Assembly (NCBI GenBank): GCA_007693385.1
Contig: REDR01000046.1
Location: 1-63,787 of the forward strand
Length of the DNA stretch: 63,787 nt
Source: Anaerolineaceae bacterium
GTDB lineage: Bacteria; Chloroflexota; Anaerolineae; Aggregatilineales; Phototrophicaceae
Reading direction: 5' to 3'
A program made the translations under genes and the position numbers. Of this stretch, positions 52,056-62,028 are shown one piece after another. The notes under the pieces are model-generated. The model ran no database searches. It was not told where the DNA came from and worked only from the letters and a program-made list of their open reading frames with translations. The stretch's first letter is position 1, and every line of letters starts with the position of its first letter.

Positions 52056-53681
52056 ATGGAGCGACAGATAACGGACGACATCAACAATCTGAAGGCCGTC
52101 CTACCACCCGTTATCAGCCAATCACTAGACGAGCTGGGTAACAAAGACCAACTGCTAGAAATTGTGCTTGATTTAGGGCGCGTCCCTACCGCCCGCTATG
52201 TCGAAGAAGAAGTCGTCATCGCCCCGCACGAAGTCACCCGTCAGGAAATTGACCATATTGTGGAGCAAATCGGCGATTTTGACGCTGACAATCGCGCTGG
52301 TATGGAGCGCACCCTGCACCGTATCTCCGCGATACGCAACCGGCGCGGCGACATCGTCGGGCTGACGTGCCGCGTCGGGCGGGCGGTTTTCGGCACCATC
52401 AACATCATCGAAGACCTGATTATGTCCGGCCAGAGCGTGTTGATGCTGGGGCCGCCCGGCGTCGGCAAGACCACCATGCTCCGCGAAGCGGCGCGGGTGC
52501 TGGCCGAACACAAGCGCGTGGTCATCGTTGATACATCCAACGAGATCGGCGGCGACGGTGACGTGCCGCATCCCGCCATCGGCAAGGCGCGGCGGATGCA
52601 GGTCAACCATCCGGAACGCCAGCATGAAGTGATGATCGAAGCGGTGGAGAATCACAACCCCGAAGTGATCGTCATTGACGAGATCGGGCGCGAGCTAGAA
52701 GCGCAGGCCGCCCGCACCATCGCCGAGCGCGGCGTGCAGTTGATCGGCACGGCGCACGGTAACACGCTGGAAAACCTGATGCTGAACCCGACGCTGACCG
52801 ACTTGATCGGCGGCATCGAATCCGTCACGCTCAGCGACGACGAAGCGCGGCGGCGCGGCACACAAAAGACCGTGCTAGAGCGTCGTGCGCCGCCGACATT
52901 CGATATGCTGGTCGAAATCCAGACGCGGGATCGCATGGCGGTTCACGCCAGCGTCGCCGATTCCGTCGATAGTGCGCTACGCGGACGCGCCCGCGCTATC
53001 GAGGTGCGCGAGCGGGACGCGGAAGGCGATATTCACGTTGAGGACTACGTGCCCGACATCGGCGGGTTGACCAGCGAGCGCGAACGCAACCGCAAGGGCA
53101 ATCTGCGCGAAAGTGGGCGCAAACGTGGCACGGATGAACCACCGCGTAACGGCTTCTCTAATGCGCCGAAGGCCAAAGATTTCACGCCGACCACCACTGA
53201 CGGCGGCGCGTTGCAACCGTTGACCGTGTACGTGTACGGCGTCGCCCGCAATCGCCTGCAACAGGCCGCCAAGCGCCTGCACGTTCCGCTTGACGTGACC
53301 GACGATCTACGCACCGCGCAGGCCGTCGTCACCATGAAGAACTACTATCGTCAGCGCCCGCGCTTGATCCGCGAAGCGGAATCCGGCGGCCTGCCGATCT
53401 ATGTGTTGCGTGCCAACACCGTCAGCCAGATGGAAAACTTCATCATTGATGTTTTCGAGCTGGAGGTAAACCCGCTTGACCCTTTTGGGGAAGCGCTCCG
53501 CGAGACTGAAGCGGCGATTATGAAAGTGCGGGCGGGCGCGGAGTTCATAGACCTCACGCCGCAAGCCAGCAGTATTCGCCGCCGTCAGCACGAGATCGTC
53601 CGGCAGGCCGATCTATTCTCGCGGAGCATTGGCACCGAGCCACAGCGTTATATCCGCATTTTGCGCCGCGCCGCGCAATGA
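52056..53681 (+). CDS. R3H-domain AAA ATPase, SpoIIIAA/Ycf45-like
   Basis: The 541 residues have Walker A GPPGVGKTT (132-140), Walker B VIVIDEIG (204-211) and a C-terminal R3H-type segment (RRRQHEIVRQADLFSRSIGTEPQRYIRI) for nucleic acid binding. A charged linker (about 330-390) separates the ATPase from two small beta/alpha parts. Relatives include SpoIIIAA in spore formers and Ycf45 in cyanobacteria and plastids, whose function is not clear. Sporulation is not implied. The family is related to twitching/secretion-type ATPases. Ends 7 bases before a dispersed palindrome. Confidence 0.88.
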   Translation: MERQITDDINNLKAVLPPVISQSLDELGNKDQLLEIVLDLGRVPTARYVEEEVVIAPHEVTRQEIDHIVEQIGDFDADNRAGMERTLHRISAIRNRRGDIVGLTCRVGRAVFGTINIIEDLIMSGQSVLMLGPPGVGKTTMLREAARVLAEHKRVVIVDTSNEIGGDGDVPHPAIGKARRMQVNHPERQHEVMIEAVENHNPEVIVIDEIGRELEAQAARTIAERGVQLIGTAHGNTLENLMLNPTLTDLIGGIESVTLSDDEARRRGTQKTVLERRAPPTFDMLVEIQTRDRMAVHASVADSVDSALRGRARAIEVRERDAEGDIHVEDYVPDIGGLTSERERNRKGNLRESGRKRGTDEPPRNGFSNAPKAKDFTPTTTDGGALQPLTVYVYGVARNRLQQAAKRLHVPLDVTDDLRTAQAVVTMKNYYRQRPRLIREAESGGLPIYVLRANTVSQMENFIIDVFELEVNPLDPFGEALRETEAAIMKVRAGAEFIDLTPQASSIRRRQHEIVRQADLFSRSIGTEPQRYIRILRRAAQ

Positions 53682-53687
53682 TGTATT

Positions 53688-53713
53688 GTCGGGGCGCAAT
53701 ATGTTGCGCCCCG
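53688..53713. repeat. Dispersed palindrome copy
   Basis: GGGGCGCAA (53691-53699) and TTGCGCCCC (53704-53712) are perfect inverses. The copy begins 7 bases after the ATPase stop and lies between convergent genes. Confidence 0.75.
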
Positions 53714-53742
53714 TTTGACGCCGTGCGATGAACCGCGCCGCG

Positions 53743-54801
53743 TCAAACCGTGACGACGCGCCCCTCCGCCGCCCGCACCAGACGATCCCACAGCGCCACG
53801 CCCAGACCTTCCGCGCCGAAATCGCGCGTCAGGATGACATCGACGTTTTGCGCGTCCAGTTGACGCAACGCGGCGAATAGATTGCGGCTGATTCCGGCCA
53901 GATCGTCGCGCCGTCCCAGCACATGCACCACGCCCGCGCCGTCGATGTGCGGGCGATCTTCCGCCGCCACTAATAACCCGACGCGCAACCCCTCCGCGCT
54001 CAATTCTTCCGCCGTCCGCCGCATCGCATCCAGTACCGCCGCCACTTCGCCACGATACACCATCATCCGCGCATTCGGCGCGTAATGTTTGAGCATCTGT
54101 CCGGGCGATGGGCTGGGCGTGTCGTCGGTCTGCCAGCGTGACCGCGTGATCGTCGTCGGTGCGATGCGCTGGATGTCGTCCAGCAGGACGCCGCCCGGAC
54201 GCAAGATCGTCGGCGTCTCGCCGGTCAAATCGAGTACGGTGGATTCAATGCCGATGTGTGTCGCGCCGCCATCCAGTACCGCGTCGATGCGCCCGCCCAG
54301 ATCGTGCAGGACGTGGGCGGCGGTGGTGGCGCTGGGTCGCGTGAAGGTGTTGGCGCTGGGCGCGGCGATGGGCACACCGGCGCTAGCGATTAACGCCGCC
54401 GCGATTTTGCCGGAAGGCATCCGCACCGCGACGGTATCCAGTCCGGCGGCGATGTTGTCCGGTACATCCGCGCCGCGCTTCAAGATCATGGTCAATGCGC
54501 CCGGCCACAGCGCCCGCGCCAGATCAAAGGCGATGTCGGGGATGTCCACCGCCAGACGCGGCAGATCGTCAATCGCGGCGATATGGGCGATGATCGGGTC
54601 GTGCGCCGGTCGTTGCTTGGCCGCGTAGATGCGTTCGATAGCGGGCGCGGAAAGCGCGTTCGCCCCCAGTCCGTAGACCGTTTCCGTCGGGAATGCGACC
54701 AGCCGCCCGTCGCGGATTATATCCGCCGCCTGCGCGATGATGTCGGGGTCGGGCGCGTCCGCGTCTAAGCGCCATACACGGGTTTTGATCGGTGAATCCA
54801 A
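53743..54801 (-). CDS. tsaC: Threonylcarbamoyl-AMP synthase (YrdC-Sua5 type)
   Basis: The 352 residues comprise a YrdC domain (residues about 15-210: LVAFPTETVYGLGANALSAPAIERIYAAKQRPAHDPIIAHI, PSANTFTRPSATTAAHVLHDLGG, VLDLTGETPTILRPG) and a C-terminal Sua5 domain (SPGQMLKHYAPNARMMVYRG). It makes L-threonylcarbamoyl-AMP for the t6A37 modification of tRNAs reading ANN codons. The start is a TTG at 54801 with AGAAGG before it. It converges with the ATPase gene and is transcribed from the sensor kinase side. Confidence 0.94.
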   Translation of the reverse strand: MDSPIKTRVWRLDADAPDPDIIAQAADIIRDGRLVAFPTETVYGLGANALSAPAIERIYAAKQRPAHDPIIAHIAAIDDLPRLAVDIPDIAFDLARALWPGALTMILKRGADVPDNIAAGLDTVAVRMPSGKIAAALIASAGVPIAAPSANTFTRPSATTAAHVLHDLGGRIDAVLDGGATHIGIESTVLDLTGETPTILRPGGVLLDDIQRIAPTTITRSRWQTDDTPSPSPGQMLKHYAPNARMMVYRGEVAAVLDAMRRTAEELSAEGLRVGLLVAAEDRPHIDGAGVVHVLGRRDDLAGISRNLFAALRQLDAQNVDVILTRDFGAEGLGVALWDRLVRAAEGRVVTV

Positions 54802-54843
54802 TGCCGTTTGCCTTCTGTGTAGTCGATCTTCTGCGGCGTCACA

Positions 54844-57480
54844 TTATAGCCGCGATGTCTCGACCAATGGCAGGCTGAATCCGAATGTACTGCCCGCGCC
54901 GTATTCACTGCTAAAGACGATCTCTCCGCGATGACGTGCGATGATGTTATTCACCAGATGCAAACCCAGCCCAACGCCGTCTATATCGCTGGTCGCTTCG
55001 CTCTTGGCGCGGAAGAACGGCATGAACAGCTTGTCTTGCTGATTGGCGGGGATGCCGTAGCCGTTATCGCGCACCGTCAGCTGGACGTGATCGTTAACGG
55101 CGGTCAGGCGCACCACGATCTCGCCGCCCGCAGGCGTGTATTTGATCGCGTTGGTCAGGTAGTTGATGACGACTTCGTGCAGTTGGCTCTCGTCGCCTTT
55201 GACGATGTAGGCTTCGTGCGGCTCGTCTACTTGAATTTCCAGCGTCAATGATTTATCGCGGGCGGACGCTATCTGCGTGCTGACCGCATCCACCGTCACC
55301 TGATACAGGTCTACTTCGGCGTCATAACCGGCCTGCGCGATCTGATGAATGCGTTCCAGCGATAAAATATTGGTAGCGATCTCGTCCATGCGCTCCGACG
55401 CGACGCCGATCTGCTCGATGAATTCCAGATGCTCATCTTCGGCCACGTCTTGCAGATCAGCGCGGAGCAGTTGCACGTAGCCGTTGATGATGCCGATAGG
55501 GTTGCGGAGGTCGTGCGACGCCAGCCGGATCATGTCGGTTTTCAGTTGTTCTAGCTTGCTGACCTGTCCATAGAGCGTCTGTAGCTCGTTGAGTTGTTTT
55601 TGCAGGATGCCGTACAGACGGGCGTTGTCGATGGCGGCGGCGATGCGCGATGTCAGGATGGATAGCAGGTCGAACGTCTCCGGCGTGAATTGCCCCGGCT
55701 CTGATGTCTCCACGTTGATGACTCCCAGCCAGCGATCATGCGAGATCAACGGGAAGGCCATCACCTGCGCCGAGTCCGGTAATTCGGTGACGCGCTCCGG
55801 CTCTCGCCGGAGATCGTCGATCTTCTGCGCCTGCTTGCTCCGCAATACGCGCCCGATGATGCCTTCATCCAGCGAATGCGCCTGACCTTTCGCCAGCCGC
55901 CTCTCATAGCGTCCGACGGCGTGCGCGATGACGGCTGTTTGCGCTTCGTCGATCAGCACGATCATGCCCGCGTCCGCGCCACTGATGTTTGATGCCACCA
56001 CCAGCGCCATCTCTAGCACATGGTCAATGTCTAGCGTACTGCTGATTTCGATGTCGGCTTGCCGCAATAGCGCGAGCTGGTTGGCGCGTTTCTGGAGCGC
56101 TTGCTCGGCCTGTACGCGCTTGGTGATGTCGTGGTTGATGCTGACCGTTCCGGCGGGCGTGCCTTCTGGATCGCGCAATAACGAAATAGACGACAACACA
56201 TGCAATTGACTGTGATCGCGCCGCCGTTGCGAGACTTCGTTCTGCCAGTATCCCCGCGCCAGATATTTCTCGCGGATGAAACCGCTTTGACTGCCATCAC
56301 GATGGTTGAATACGGTGGGCACAACATCCGGCAACTTTCGCCCGATCACCTCTTCGGCGTTATAGCCGTAGATGCGTTCGGCGGCTTTGTTCCAGCTTGT
56401 GATGGTCAAATCCATCTGCGTGGCGATGATGGCGTCAAATACCGAATTCAGCAATCCGGCCTGATATTCTAGCTGATATTGCGCTTCTTTTTGCTCGGTC
56501 ACGTCCTGCGCCACACACACCACGCCCTGCACTTTGCCGCCCGCGTCGTACATCACCGCGCTAGATACCGTCACCGGAATTAAACGGCCATCACGGGCGC
56601 GGTAGTTCTGGTCAACGTTGCGATACGTGCCGGTTTCGCGCACGTCGGTCAGGTTATCTGGATCGCACGGTAACGGGTAAGCCGCGCTTTTGGCGTCGAT
56701 GATGACCTCATCGTAGCGCTTGCCGATCAATTCTTGATCGCTCGCATAGCCCAGCGTCGCCAATGTCGAATGATTCACGCGCTGAATCGTGCCGTCCGGC
56801 TTCAACACGATCAGCAAGTTGCTCATTGATTGAATGATGTTGTCCACATAATTCTTGGAAACGGTGGTGCGCTTCAATTCGTCCAGCGATTCGCGGAGCG
56901 CTTTCAGATGGCGGCGTGAACGCCACAAAAAGCGGTTGATGGTGCTGGTGGCGATGTAGATGAACAGCGCGATCAAGACCGAGTGCATCGTCTCGATTGC
57001 CAGCGTGGTTGAGGCTTGCACCTCTTGAAATGGCGGCTGGATGGTGTCGCGCAGGACATAGAAGATCAACAACGTAGCGACGGTCAACGTGGCAATGCCC
57101 GCGCCGCCCCACGGCCCGAGCAGTAACGCGCCCACCACGATCAGCACCAGATACGAACTAAACGCCGGGCCTTCGATGCCGCCCAGTAGATAATTCACCA
57201 GCGTGATGACCACCCACAGAACCGACACCAGCGCCCAACTGACGAAGCGGATGTAACCGGCGTGCATCAGCACATAAAACGGGATGAGCGACAGCGCCAC
57301 CGCCGTATAAATCACGATGGAGACGATTGGTTCCGGGTTGCGGATCGCGCTCAGGATACTGGCGAGCAACAGCCCGCCCATGCTGATGATTAGCACGGCG
57401 TTGAGGACGATGGCCGGCGGGTTCTTGGCCTCGTCGCTGAAGTAGGGCGGGGCGAATATCTGTAAAATTTTGCCTATCAT
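54844..57480 (-). CDS. Membrane sensor histidine kinase with two PAS and a GAF domain
   Basis: The 878 residues contain about six TM helices in the first 190 residues, a PAS at about 215-335 (NLLIVLKPDGTIQRVN), a second PAS at about 340-460 (FDAIIATQMDLTITSWNKAAERIYGYNAEEVIGRKLP), a GAF at about 475-630, and a HisKA/HATPase part with His656 in RLASHDLRNPIGIINGY and the boxes NYLTNAIKYTP, VRDNGYGIP, GVGLGLHLVNNII. The sensed signal is unknown. No receiver gene is adjacent; the response regulator at 18832 or an outside one may be its partner. It ends 42 bases before tsaC. Confidence 0.92.
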   Translation of the reverse strand: MIGKILQIFAPPYFSDEAKNPPAIVLNAVLIISMGGLLLASILSAIRNPEPIVSIVIYTAVALSLIPFYVLMHAGYIRFVSWALVSVLWVVITLVNYLLGGIEGPAFSSYLVLIVVGALLLGPWGGAGIATLTVATLLIFYVLRDTIQPPFQEVQASTTLAIETMHSVLIALFIYIATSTINRFLWRSRRHLKALRESLDELKRTTVSKNYVDNIIQSMSNLLIVLKPDGTIQRVNHSTLATLGYASDQELIGKRYDEVIIDAKSAAYPLPCDPDNLTDVRETGTYRNVDQNYRARDGRLIPVTVSSAVMYDAGGKVQGVVCVAQDVTEQKEAQYQLEYQAGLLNSVFDAIIATQMDLTITSWNKAAERIYGYNAEEVIGRKLPDVVPTVFNHRDGSQSGFIREKYLARGYWQNEVSQRRRDHSQLHVLSSISLLRDPEGTPAGTVSINHDITKRVQAEQALQKRANQLALLRQADIEISSTLDIDHVLEMALVVASNISGADAGMIVLIDEAQTAVIAHAVGRYERRLAKGQAHSLDEGIIGRVLRSKQAQKIDDLRREPERVTELPDSAQVMAFPLISHDRWLGVINVETSEPGQFTPETFDLLSILTSRIAAAIDNARLYGILQKQLNELQTLYGQVSKLEQLKTDMIRLASHDLRNPIGIINGYVQLLRADLQDVAEDEHLEFIEQIGVASERMDEIATNILSLERIHQIAQAGYDAEVDLYQVTVDAVSTQIASARDKSLTLEIQVDEPHEAYIVKGDESQLHEVVINYLTNAIKYTPAGGEIVVRLTAVNDHVQLTVRDNGYGIPANQQDKLFMPFFRAKSEATSDIDGVGLGLHLVNNIIARHRGEIVFSSEYGAGSTFGFSLPLVETSRL

Positions 57481-57612
57481 ACGATACTGTGGCCGTTCCT
57501 CTACTATGTTGTCGGTGGTCGTCGCTTATATTTTGCCTGTTTTTCTGCCGTGCCGTCCAGTGAATGTACAGGTATTTTTGCACTTAAGCCCGCGATTGAG
57601 ATCGCACGATTA

Positions 57613-58128
57613 TCAATCGCCGATGTAATCTCGCCGCACCGCTTCCACCAATCCGATTAACTGCTCTTCGTCGTATGCCGCGCCGTGAATCTCGTACCAT
57701 AGCGTGGCGAAGGCTAGCCCCATGCTGAAATCATAGCGCGGGCCGTGCGCCTCCGCCCCGACGACGACGGCTTGCACGCCGTTCAGGTACAGGCCATCAT
57801 CACACAGGCGGGTGATGACCCCCGCCGGATAACGCGCCCACGCGGGCAACGGGCGGCGGATGTGGGTTTGTTTGGCGCGGGCGCTACGCCGCGTGAATTG
57901 CGCTTGTCGGTCAAAGTCGGCGGCGTAGATGCTGAAGCGTGGCGTCTCGTCAGTGATCGCCGCCACCCACATCTCGCGCCCGACGGCTTGCACGATGAAT
58001 TCCGGCATCTTCCCGACGTAATGACGCTGAAAAGCCGCCAGCAGGCGTAAAGGTGGATTTATGCCGTTATTTGATGGTATGCTCAAGTGATACTTCCCTT
58101 TAGATGGTAACAGGACTTGTTTTAACAT
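57613..58128 (-). CDS. Galactokinase N-domain-like protein lacking catalytic motifs
   Basis: The 171 residues align in order with the N-terminal half of GalK. RLLAAFQRHYVGKMPEFIVQAVGREMWVAA corresponds to the FxxxFG-P...APGRVNLIG region, FSIYAADFDRQAQFT to RVMAADYENQ, and RYPAGVITRLCDDGLYLNGVQAVVVGAEAHGPRYDFSMGLAFA to the NYVRGV...VISGNVPQGAGLSSSA region. EAVRRDYIGD matches the end of that domain. The GHTDYN loop is missing, GLSSSA is changed to DFSMGL, and the C-terminal GHMP domain is absent. It is thus a remnant, a sugar-binding regulator or a new subfamily. The start may be the ATG at 58128 or a TTG at 58086, which has AAGGGAAG before it. Confidence 0.55.
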   Translation of the reverse strand: MLKQVLLPSKGKYHLSIPSNNGINPPLRLLAAFQRHYVGKMPEFIVQAVGREMWVAAITDETPRFSIYAADFDRQAQFTRRSARAKQTHIRRPLPAWARYPAGVITRLCDDGLYLNGVQAVVVGAEAHGPRYDFSMGLAFATLWYEIHGAAYDEEQLIGLVEAVRRDYIGD

Positions 58129-58221
58129 CGGTGAGCGCTTTGGCTGATAGGTTACAGAACTGTGATTTATTATACATGAATCGCGCTGATGGGCGAAATT
58201 TACGGAGGAGCATCTAAAATT

Positions 58222-58584
58222 ATGGTGCAGGCGTTACAGGTGCTTTTGTGGATTTTCTTCTTCGTGCTGTGGTTTTCGCTCAGCGCGTTTATCGTGCGGG
58301 CGGGCTGGCTGGCGATACGCTGGCGCAAGATCACTTATCGCTGGCCGACTCCGCTAGGGCGCATGGTGGTGACGATGGCCGGACGCGGTGTGGTGGTCAT
58401 CGGCGCGTTGCAGATCGCCATTGGTGTGTTGCTGTTCCTGTCGCTGGTGACGGCGGCGCTGGCGCTGACACAGGTCAATATGCTGGTCGGCACGCTGTTC
58501 TGCCTCAGCATCCCGCTTTACGCGCTGACCGCCCGCCTGTTGTCGCGCCGTCTGGATGTCACCAGCCGCCATGCGTGGCATTAG
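58222..58584 (+). CDS. Small membrane protein of unknown function
   Basis: The 120 residues hold three or four hydrophobic helices: ALQVLLWIFFFVLWFSLSAFIVRAGWLAI, VVVIGALQIAIGVLLFLSLVTAALALT and NMLVGTLFCLSIPLYALTARLL. GGAGGAG lies before the ATG. No motif or family is recognised. It is divergent from the galactokinase-like gene and 106 bases before the hybrid kinase. A degenerate copy of the dispersed palindrome follows at about 58581-58604. Confidence 0.65.
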   Translation: MVQALQVLLWIFFFVLWFSLSAFIVRAGWLAIRWRKITYRWPTPLGRMVVTMAGRGVVVIGALQIAIGVLLFLSLVTAALALTQVNMLVGTLFCLSIPLYALTARLLSRRLDVTSRHAWH

Positions 58585-58690
58585 CGGGCGCAATACATCC
58601 CAGCCGGATAAATCATCCGTTCTTCGCTTGTTCTTTAGCGTGAATTACCTGATAATTGAGTCATAACCATCGCAGAACAGGCAAATCAAC

Positions 58691-61201
58691 ATGAGCCGAT
58701 CCCCGACTATTCTGATCATCGACACCGACGACCAACGTCGGGAAGCATTGTGCGCGGTTTTCGCTGACGACGCGGTGCGCTTGTCTTGCGCCGCCGACCA
58801 TGCCGAAGGCGTCGATCTCGCACGCCAGCATGTGCCCTGTTTTATCGCCCTCGACACCGCAGGTCAGTCCACGCCGCAGATTGTCGCCGACCTTAAAGCG
58901 TCCGGCTCGCCTTTCCTGATGGCGCTGACCGATCCGCAAGGCGTTGAGGCGGCGCTGGCGCTCGGTTTTGACGACTGCCTTCTGCCGCCGTATCCACCCG
59001 CGCTGTTGCGTCATGCCGCCCTGCGCCAATTCGAGGCGCGTCTTTCGCGTATCGCTGATGTCGATGACGTGATCGAAGCCGCGCATTGTTTGTTGTGGCA
59101 GGCCGATGTCGTGCAGGTCGAACGCGATGGTCGCCTCACCAGCAGTTGGCACGACTTCCGCATCGTCAGCGAACAGGCCGCCAGCCGCTTCATGCCGCTG
59201 GATACATCCGACGACATCTCTTACACGCAAGCATGGCGCGAGGCGATGCTCGACTACGACGCGGTGAAGCGCCAGTCGGACGCCGCAATTCAAAGCGGCG
59301 CGGGACAATACACCGTAGAATATCGCTGTAAAAGCGCTGGCGGGGCGGTGCGCTGGTTGCGCGAAGAAGTTAGAGTCACCCCCCACGCTTCCGGCCATTG
59401 GCATCTGGTCGGCGTCGTCACCGACATCACCGAGCGCAAAGAGGCCGAATTCACCCTGCAACGCGCCAATGAATTACTGGAACAGCGCGTACAGGCGCGA
59501 ACCACCGAGCTATCGCGTTCCAATGAAATCATGCGCCAGCAGATCGCTGATCGCCATCGCGCCGAACAATCGGAACTAGACCAGCGCAAAATGGCCGAAG
59601 CCTTGCGCGATGCCGCGCTGACGCTGGGCGAGACGCTCAAACTACATGAGGTGCTGGATCGTCTGGTCGCTAGCGCCAATCGCATCCTGCCAAACTATGA
59701 CTCCGCCAACATGATGCTGATTGAAAATGATCTCTACGTGCGGACGATCCGCTATTATCGTCGCATAGATGGCGAGATGCGCCCGCAGGAAAAAGAAGAA
59801 CGTCATCTGCTGGAGATGTTTCCCATTTACGTGCAGGCCAGAGAAACCCGCGAAGCTATCGTCCTGCATGACACCCGCGCCGATCCGCGCTGGGTTTTCG
59901 TTGATACGTCGGGCTGGATACGCGGCTATATGTGTGTGCCGATCTTCACCGAAGGGCGCGTCATCGGCTTCATGAATGTGAACAGCGTCCAGCCCGGCTT
60001 ATTCTCCACCGACGACGCCCTGCGCTTGCAGGCGTTTTCCAGTCAGGCCGGCATCGCCATACAGAACGCGCTCCTGTTCGAGACGGTGCAGAAGCAGGCG
60101 CTTGATCTGCGTCAGCGCGTGGCAGAACGCACCCGCGAGCTAGAGTCCGAACGGGCGCAACTACGCGCCATTCTGGACGCAATGACCGAAGGCGTCGTGT
60201 ATCATAGCATGGATGGCCGCGTGCTTTACGTCAATTCATCGCTGGCGAATATGATCGGCTGGTCATCGACTGAATATCCCGAGCGTGATCTGTGGTCGGG
60301 CATGACGACGCCGGACGATGAGGCCATTGATTTCACAAATTACATCCAGCGCCGATTGATGCGGCGTGGTTTCTGGCGCGGCGAACTCAAGCTACAGCGC
60401 CCGGATAGCATCGCCATTGATCTGAGTGTCAGTTGTACGCTGGTACACAGTCGCGGCCAGACCTTGCCCGGCGTGGTGGCCGTCGTGCGCGACATCAGCG
60501 CCGAGAAACGGCTGGAAGCGCAAAAAGCGCGGTTCATCGCCACCGCCAGCCACGAACTCCGCACGCCGATAGCCAACCTCAAGACGCGGCTGTATCTGCT
60601 ACAAAAACAGCCGGATTCCGTCGAGCGCCACATGCCGGTGCTGGTCTCGGTCACGGAGCGCATGAAGCAGTTGGTTGAGGACTTGCTGGACATCAGCCGC
60701 TTTGAAAATGGCGTCATCTCGTTGCACCGCCAGCCCAGAGCGATTGACGACGTGTTGCAATCGGTCATCGACGTGCAAATGCAGGAAGCCGACAAGCGCG
60801 ACCTGTCGTTAGTCTGGGCACGCTCCGAGCCGCCGTCGGTGATCGCGCTCGATGACCAGCGTATGCAACAGGTCATCACCAATCTTATCACCAATGCCAT
60901 CAACCACACGCCGGAGGGCGGCATGGTGACCGTCAGCGTGCGGCGCATGTACCGCGATGGCGTCGAACATGCCGTCGTCGATGTCAGCGATACCGGCGTC
61001 GGCATCCCGCCGGAGCTATTGCCGCATATTTTCAAGCCGTTCTTTCGCGTCAACGACTACGATCAGGGCGTCGGGTTGGGCTTGAGCATCGCTAAAGAGA
61101 TCGTCGAGATGCACGGCGGAACGATCAGCGTGGTCAGCACCGAAGGCGAAGGCACACGCTTTAGCGTCTGGCTACCTCTGCACGCGGGGGAGGACTCCTA
61201 G
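58691..61201 (+). CDS. Histidine kinase with pseudo-receiver, PAS and GAF domains
   Basis: The 836-residue soluble protein begins with a receiver-like domain (PTILIIDTDDQRREAL, FIALDTAG) that lacks the conserved Lys in the usual place (LPPYPPALL), so it may not be phosphorylated. A PAS follows (150-255), a coiled region, a GAF (about 300-460: VPIFTEGRVIGFMNVNSVQPG), another PAS (475-605) and the kinase core with His621 in FIATASHELRTPIANLK and the boxes NLITNAINHTPEGG, VSDTGVGIP, GVGLGLSIAKEI. No TM segments. Partner regulator unknown; the second large kinase at 54844 has a similar PAS/GAF output. Confidence 0.92.
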   Translation: MSRSPTILIIDTDDQRREALCAVFADDAVRLSCAADHAEGVDLARQHVPCFIALDTAGQSTPQIVADLKASGSPFLMALTDPQGVEAALALGFDDCLLPPYPPALLRHAALRQFEARLSRIADVDDVIEAAHCLLWQADVVQVERDGRLTSSWHDFRIVSEQAASRFMPLDTSDDISYTQAWREAMLDYDAVKRQSDAAIQSGAGQYTVEYRCKSAGGAVRWLREEVRVTPHASGHWHLVGVVTDITERKEAEFTLQRANELLEQRVQARTTELSRSNEIMRQQIADRHRAEQSELDQRKMAEALRDAALTLGETLKLHEVLDRLVASANRILPNYDSANMMLIENDLYVRTIRYYRRIDGEMRPQEKEERHLLEMFPIYVQARETREAIVLHDTRADPRWVFVDTSGWIRGYMCVPIFTEGRVIGFMNVNSVQPGLFSTDDALRLQAFSSQAGIAIQNALLFETVQKQALDLRQRVAERTRELESERAQLRAILDAMTEGVVYHSMDGRVLYVNSSLANMIGWSSTEYPERDLWSGMTTPDDEAIDFTNYIQRRLMRRGFWRGELKLQRPDSIAIDLSVSCTLVHSRGQTLPGVVAVVRDISAEKRLEAQKARFIATASHELRTPIANLKTRLYLLQKQPDSVERHMPVLVSVTERMKQLVEDLLDISRFENGVISLHRQPRAIDDVLQSVIDVQMQEADKRDLSLVWARSEPPSVIALDDQRMQQVITNLITNAINHTPEGGMVTVSVRRMYRDGVEHAVVDVSDTGVGIPPELLPHIFKPFFRVNDYDQGVGLGLSIAKEIVEMHGGTISVVSTEGEGTRFSVWLPLHAGEDS

Positions 61202-61203
61202 AT

Positions 61204-62028
61204 ATGGCACATACCGCGCTGGATATGGCGCAAGCCTTCCTCAAGGCTGGCGAACTGGACGACGCGCTCGACGCGCTCGACGCGCACCTGCAAGCCCAGC
61301 CGGACGACGACGCCGCCCGTCGCCTGCGGGCGCGGCTGTATAATGGCATGGGACGGACGGCGGAAGCGCTAGCCGATTATTCCGCGATTAAAGACCGGAT
61401 GCCGGAAGATTTCATCTCGGAGGCCAACGCGCTGGTCAACGACGGTCAGAGCGTCGCCGCTATTGCGCTATTGCGCGACGCGCACCGCCAGAACCGCGAA
61501 TATGCACGCCTTGCGGATCGCCTGATTCGTCTGCTAATGGACGAAGGCGACATCAGCGAAGCGCGATCTATTGCCAGTTATATGATCGGCGCGACGCTAT
61601 CCGGATATGCTAGTTGGGGCTGGTGGGTGCGGGCGGCTGATCTCGCCATGATGGACGACGACCCCCACGCCGCCGCTAAATATTACAGTCTGGCGATCCG
61701 GCACTTCTTCCGCCCCGCCGCCGACCTATCGCCGATGGCGAAAAACAGGGTGGGCGGCTGGTTCTGTGCGCGGGCGGCGGCACATTCAGCGCTGAATGTG
61801 CCCCGCACCGCGCTGAAAGATTACCGCACCGCCGCCGAACTGATCCCCGATGACGCCTCTATTCGCTTTCAAATCGGCGTGCTGACCTTTCAGCATGGCG
61901 AACCGGCGGAGCGTGAAGGCGGGCGCGAGATGGCGCGGGACGCATGGCGGGCGATGTCGCCCGTCGTTCGCGCTCATGCGCTGGTCGGCCTTGATCCCGC
62001 GATCCGCGATTTATTGGAGTTAGACTGA
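61204..62028 (+). CDS. TPR-repeat protein
   Basis: The 274 residues show TPR helices, e.g. MAQAFLKAGELDDALDALDAHLQAQPDD, ARLYNGMGRTAEALADYSAIKDRMP and AHSALNVPRTALKDYRTAAELIPDD, with a less regular middle part. It is a likely protein-protein adaptor. It starts 3 bases after the kinase stop and its TGA overlaps the next ATG (TGATG), so the three genes are tightly coupled. Confidence 0.8.
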   Translation: MAHTALDMAQAFLKAGELDDALDALDAHLQAQPDDDAARRLRARLYNGMGRTAEALADYSAIKDRMPEDFISEANALVNDGQSVAAIALLRDAHRQNREYARLADRLIRLLMDEGDISEARSIASYMIGATLSGYASWGWWVRAADLAMMDDDPHAAAKYYSLAIRHFFRPAADLSPMAKNRVGGWFCARAAAHSALNVPRTALKDYRTAAELIPDDASIRFQIGVLTFQHGEPAEREGGREMARDAWRAMSPVVRAHALVGLDPAIRDLLELD

